Assembly (NCBI GenBank): GCA_050245975.1 | Contig: JBFWWW010000169.1 | Location: 1 to 8,826 of the forward strand | Source of the DNA: JBFWWW01 sp050245975 | GTDB taxonomy: Bacteria > Pseudomonadota > Alphaproteobacteria > Rhizobiales > Hyphomicrobiaceae | Length of the DNA stretch: 8,826 nt | Direction: 5' to 3' | Shown: positions 6,706 through 8,826 of the stretch, piece after piece | How positions within the stretch are numbered: the stretch's first letter is position 1 | Layout: every line of letters starts with the position of its first letter | The notes under the pieces: generated by a model | Seen by the model: only the letters and a program-made list of their open reading frames with translations | Databases searched by the model: none | Told to the model about the DNA's origin: nothing | Position numbers and translations under genes: made by a program

Positions 6706-6725
6706 CGCCCTTTCACGAAAGGGTG
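6706..6725 (-). other. Stem-loop downstream of gltX
   Basis: CCCTTT (6708-6713) pairs with AAAGGG (6718-6723) around CACG, extended by a G-T and a C-G pair. It begins 18 nt after the gltX stop on the minus strand. No T run follows in that direction, so it is a doubtful intrinsic terminator. The same CCTTTCA (6709-6715) can instead pair with TGAAAGG (6691-6697), giving two mutually exclusive stems. Confidence 0.4.
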
Positions 6726-6742
6726 TTTCCTCGCCTGTCCAA

Positions 6743-8185
6743 TCAGCGGAGCTGGTCGGCGATGCGTGCAAGGCTCTCCTCGCGCCCGAGTGCGCCGAGG
6801 ACGTCGAAGACCGGCGGGGATACGGCGCGGCCCGTCAGGGCGGCACGCAGGGGTTGCGCGACTTTGCCCAGTTTCTGGCCGCTGGTCTCCGAGAAGGCGC
6901 GCACCTCCGCCTCCAGGTCCGCGGCCGCCCAGCGGGGAACCGTCGCCAGCCTTTCGCAGACCGCCTTGAGGAGGTCGCGGGCCCCGCCGTCGAGCAGCGC
7001 GGCAGCCTTCGGATCGAGCGGCAGCGGGCGGGACGCCACGAGGAAACTCGCGCTGTCGATCAACTCGCGCAGCGTTTTGGCCCTGTCCTTGAGCCCCGGC
7101 ATGATGGTCTCGAGCCGGTTCCAGCCGATCCGGTCCATCGCGGCGGCGAAGGCGGGTCCGCCCTCGACTGCCGGCAGGATGTCCTTGATGCGGCGGATGA
7201 GCGTCGGCGTATCCGCCTGGCGGATGTAGTAGCCGTTCAGGTCCGCCAGCTTGGCGAAGTCGAATCGCGCCGCCGATTTGCCGATGCCGTCGATATCGAA
7301 CCACTCGATCATCTGCTGCAGCGTGAAGATCTCGTCGTCACCGTGGCTCCAGCCGAGCCGGACGAGGTAGTTGCGCAAGGCTTCCGGCAGATAGCCCATG
7401 TCCCGGTAGGCCTCGATGCCGAGCGCGCCGTGACGCTTGGAGAGCTTTGCCCCGTCGGGGCCGTGTATGAGCGGCACGTGCGCGAACTGCGGCACGTCCC
7501 ACCCCATGCCGCGATAGATCTGCGTCTGGCGTGCCGCGTTCGTCAGGTGATCGACGCCGCGGATGACGTGCGTGATGCCCATGTCGTGGTCGTCGACGAC
7601 GACGGCGAGGTTGTACGTCGGGGTGCCGTCGCTGCGCAGGATGACGAGATCGTCCAGCACCTCGTTCTGGAAGACGACGCGGCCCTGTACGTGATCGTCG
7701 ATGATGGTCTGTCCGGTCTGCGCCGCCTTGAGGCGGATGGCCGGCTTCACGCCCGCCGGCGCGTCGGCCGGATCGCGGTCGCGCCAAGGGCTGACGACGG
7801 TGAACGGCCGCTTCTCGGCCTCGGCACGGGCACGCATCTGCGCCAGCTCGTCGGGGCTCAGGTAGCAGCGGTAGGCCGCACCGCGCGCGAGCATGTCATC
7901 GACGACCTCGGCATGGCGCGCGGCGCGCGCGAACTGGAAGATCGGCTCGCCGTCCCAGTCGAGGCCGAGCCAGCGCATGCCGTCGATGATGGCATCGATG
8001 GCCGCGTCCGTCGAACGCTCGCGATCGGTATCTTCGATGCGCAGAAGGAATGTGCCGCCCGTGGCCTTGGCATAGAGCCAGTTGAACAGCGCCGTGCGGG
8101 CGCCGCCGATGTGCAGAAAACCCGTCGGCGACGGCGCGAAGCGCGTGACCACCTTGCCGTGCGGGACTTTCGACTTGTCGTCCAT
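6743..8185 (-). CDS. gltX: Glutamyl-tRNA synthetase (GluRS)
   Basis: GluRS is a class I aminoacyl-tRNA synthetase that charges tRNA with glutamate. The 480-residue product has TRFAPSPTGFLHIGGAR (residues 14-30) with the HIGH-type motif HIGG (25-28), LLRIEDTDRERS (47-58), WLGLDWDGE (72-80), GTPTYNLAVVVDDHDMGITHVIRG (187-210) and the KMSKS-type motif KLSKR (247-251), then a helical anticodon-binding half. The segment RCYLSPDEL (106-114) lacks the Cys cluster that binds zinc in E. coli GluRS. Many Alphaproteobacteria carry two gltX genes and make Gln-tRNA through GatCAB; which paralogue this is cannot be told here. The ATG at 8185 is chosen because the conserved core starts 12 residues later. 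The GTG at 8236 would add a basic unconserved tail. No clear ribosome site is visible. It is divergent from comEC and runs towards gltA. Confidence 0.96.
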   Translation of the reverse strand: MDDKSKVPHGKVVTRFAPSPTGFLHIGGARTALFNWLYAKATGGTFLLRIEDTDRERSTDAAIDAIIDGMRWLGLDWDGEPIFQFARAARHAEVVDDMLARGAAYRCYLSPDELAQMRARAEAEKRPFTVVSPWRDRDPADAPAGVKPAIRLKAAQTGQTIIDDHVQGRVVFQNEVLDDLVILRSDGTPTYNLAVVVDDHDMGITHVIRGVDHLTNAARQTQIYRGMGWDVPQFAHVPLIHGPDGAKLSKRHGALGIEAYRDMGYLPEALRNYLVRLGWSHGDDEIFTLQQMIEWFDIDGIGKSAARFDFAKLADLNGYYIRQADTPTLIRRIKDILPAVEGGPAFAAAMDRIGWNRLETIMPGLKDRAKTLRELIDSASFLVASRPLPLDPKAAALLDGGARDLLKAVCERLATVPRWAAADLEAEVRAFSETSGQKLGKVAQPLRAALTGRAVSPPVFDVLGALGREESLARIADQLR

Positions 8186-8296
8186 GATGCTGCGTGCTGC
8201 TCTGTGGCCTGCTCGATTGCGAGGCCGGTGTATCACAGCACGGCAAAGAGTTGAAAGTTTTGGTCGGCCGGCAATTTTTCAGCCGGTGCAGCGTCA
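8186..8296. promoter_or_regulatory. Divergent gltX/comEC spacer
   Basis: This 111-bp gap must hold the start signals for both genes. Its 8243-8280 part is AT-richer than its surroundings. On the plus strand TTGAAA (8251-8256) resembles a -35 box, but the sequence 17 nt on (ATTTTT) is a poor -10. On the minus strand CTTTCA, 17 nt, then GATACA is a similarly weak pair. No LexA-type GAAC-N7-GAAC site is seen. No promoter can be fixed from sequence alone. Confidence 0.3.
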
Positions 8297-8826
8297 ATGG
8301 CAGAGGCGGGCACGGTCTGGCAGGACGCGCGGACTGCCGCGGGCGGCGCGATCGGCGCTCCGGCGGCAGCAGGGGCGCTCGTGCGCTTCATCGAAGCCGA
8401 ACAGGGCCAGTGGTTTCTGTGGCTGCCGGTGTTGTTCGGGGCAGGCGTCGCCGGGTATTTCCTGCTGGCCTTCGAGCCGCCCTGGCAGGCGGTGTTGCCC
8501 GTCGCGGCCGCCGTCCTTGTCTTGCATGTGCTCGCCCCTCGCGAAGGCTCGGCGCGTGTCTTCACGACCGCGCTCGTCGCGCTGGCGGCGGGCGTGGTGC
8601 TGGCAAAAGCCCGCACGCAGGCTGTCGCCGCGCCTGTGATCGCGCGGGAGAGCCCCGGGATCGAGGTCACGGGTGTGATCGAGCTGATCGAGCCGCGTGT
8701 GGCGCGCGGCGAGCGGCTGACGCTCCGCGTTCTCACTCTGTCGCGGCTCCCGCCGGAGCAGTGGCCCTATCGCGTCCGCGTCCGCACGCTCGTCGCCAAT
8801 CCGGACCTCAGGCCCGGCATGGCCGT
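8297..8826 (+). CDS. comEC: ComEC/Rec2-type DNA uptake channel protein, N-terminal part (partial)
   Basis: The frame from the ATG at 8297 stays open to the window end (176 codons plus 2 nt). After a small Ala/Gly-rich segment, residues about 38-58 (FLWLPVLFGAGVAGYFLL), 62-80 and 86-104 look like three membrane spans. A soluble segment follows from about 120 (VTGVIELIEPR...GERLTLRVL), like the DUF4131 region that precedes the Competence domain in ComEC. ComEC forms the inner-membrane channel that brings single-stranded DNA into the cytoplasm during transformation. The competence core and any C-terminal metallo-beta-lactamase domain lie outside the window. An in-frame stop at 8252-8254 with no other usual start after it supports 8297, although the ribosome site is poor. 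Position next to gltX, ahead of lexA in related genomes, supports the call. Confidence 0.87.
   Translation, partial: MAEAGTVWQDARTAAGGAIGAPAAAGALVRFIEAEQGQWFLWLPVLFGAGVAGYFLLAFEPPWQAVLPVAAAVLVLHVLAPREGSARVFTTALVALAAGVVLAKARTQAVAAPVIARESPGIEVTGVIELIEPRVARGERLTLRVLTLSRLPPEQWPYRVRVRTLVANPDLRPGMA

Noticed and set aside
6186..7304. A 372-codon minus-strand frame across the gltA-gltX gap
   Set aside because: It is out of frame with both genes, spans the intergenic inverted repeats and has Arg/Pro-rich shadow composition.
5273..8254. A 993-codon open frame on the plus strand antisense to gltA and gltX, open even across their gap
   Set aside because: It lies opposite two clear conserved genes, its translation is low-complexity and rich in Arg, Asp, Val, Ala and Leu, and it shows no domain. 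GC-rich genomes often give such shadow frames.
1..8826. CRISPR arrays, insertion sequences, tRNA or rRNA genes, prophage or attachment sites
   Set aside because: No direct repeat array, transposase, tRNA-like cloverleaf or integrase was seen, and nearly all of the window is filled by conserved housekeeping genes in a familiar order.

Overview
The window is a GC-rich chromosomal segment. Its gene order (bamA, lpxD, fabZ, lpxA, lpxI, lpxB on the plus strand, then gltA and gltX on the minus strand, then comEC on the plus strand) matches my recollection of the usual order in Hyphomicrobiales (Rhizobiales), class Alphaproteobacteria. LpxI rather than LpxH at the third lipid A step, and ComEC divergent from a glutamyl-tRNA synthetase, fit the same group. 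I cannot name a genus from the sequence alone.

Layout. Positions 1-258 are the last strands of the outer-membrane assembly barrel BamA. A 120-bp gap with a perfect 10-bp stem-loop follows. Then comes a tightly packed lipid A operon: lpxD (379-1419), fabZ (1469-1954), lpxA (1941-2741, overlapping fabZ by 14 nt), lpxI (2757-4022) and lpxB (4019-5230, overlapping lpxI by 4 nt). gltA (citrate synthase) faces lpxB from the other strand, with 12 bp between the stop codons. A 180-bp region rich in inverted repeats separates gltA from gltX (glutamyl-tRNA synthetase). A 111-bp divergent spacer leads to the start of comEC, which runs off the window end.

How the genes work together. LpxA adds the first hydroxyacyl chain to UDP-GlcNAc, LpxD adds the N-linked chain, LpxI cleaves UDP-2,3-diacylglucosamine to lipid X, and LpxB joins lipid X to another UDP-diacylglucosamine. 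FabZ dehydrates the same hydroxyacyl-ACP pool for phospholipid synthesis, so it competes with LpxA and LpxD. BamA inserts outer-membrane proteins, so the cluster as a whole builds the outer membrane.

The most unusual point is lpxI. It encodes 421 residues, against roughly 270-290 usual for the family. The extra C-terminal 130 or so residues align, gapless for 56 residues, with the gene's own C-terminal catalytic domain. This looks like an old tandem duplication of the LpxI C domain in which the second copy has lost the catalytic Asp motif. The other genes look ordinary, apart from an Ile in LpxA where E. coli has His160.
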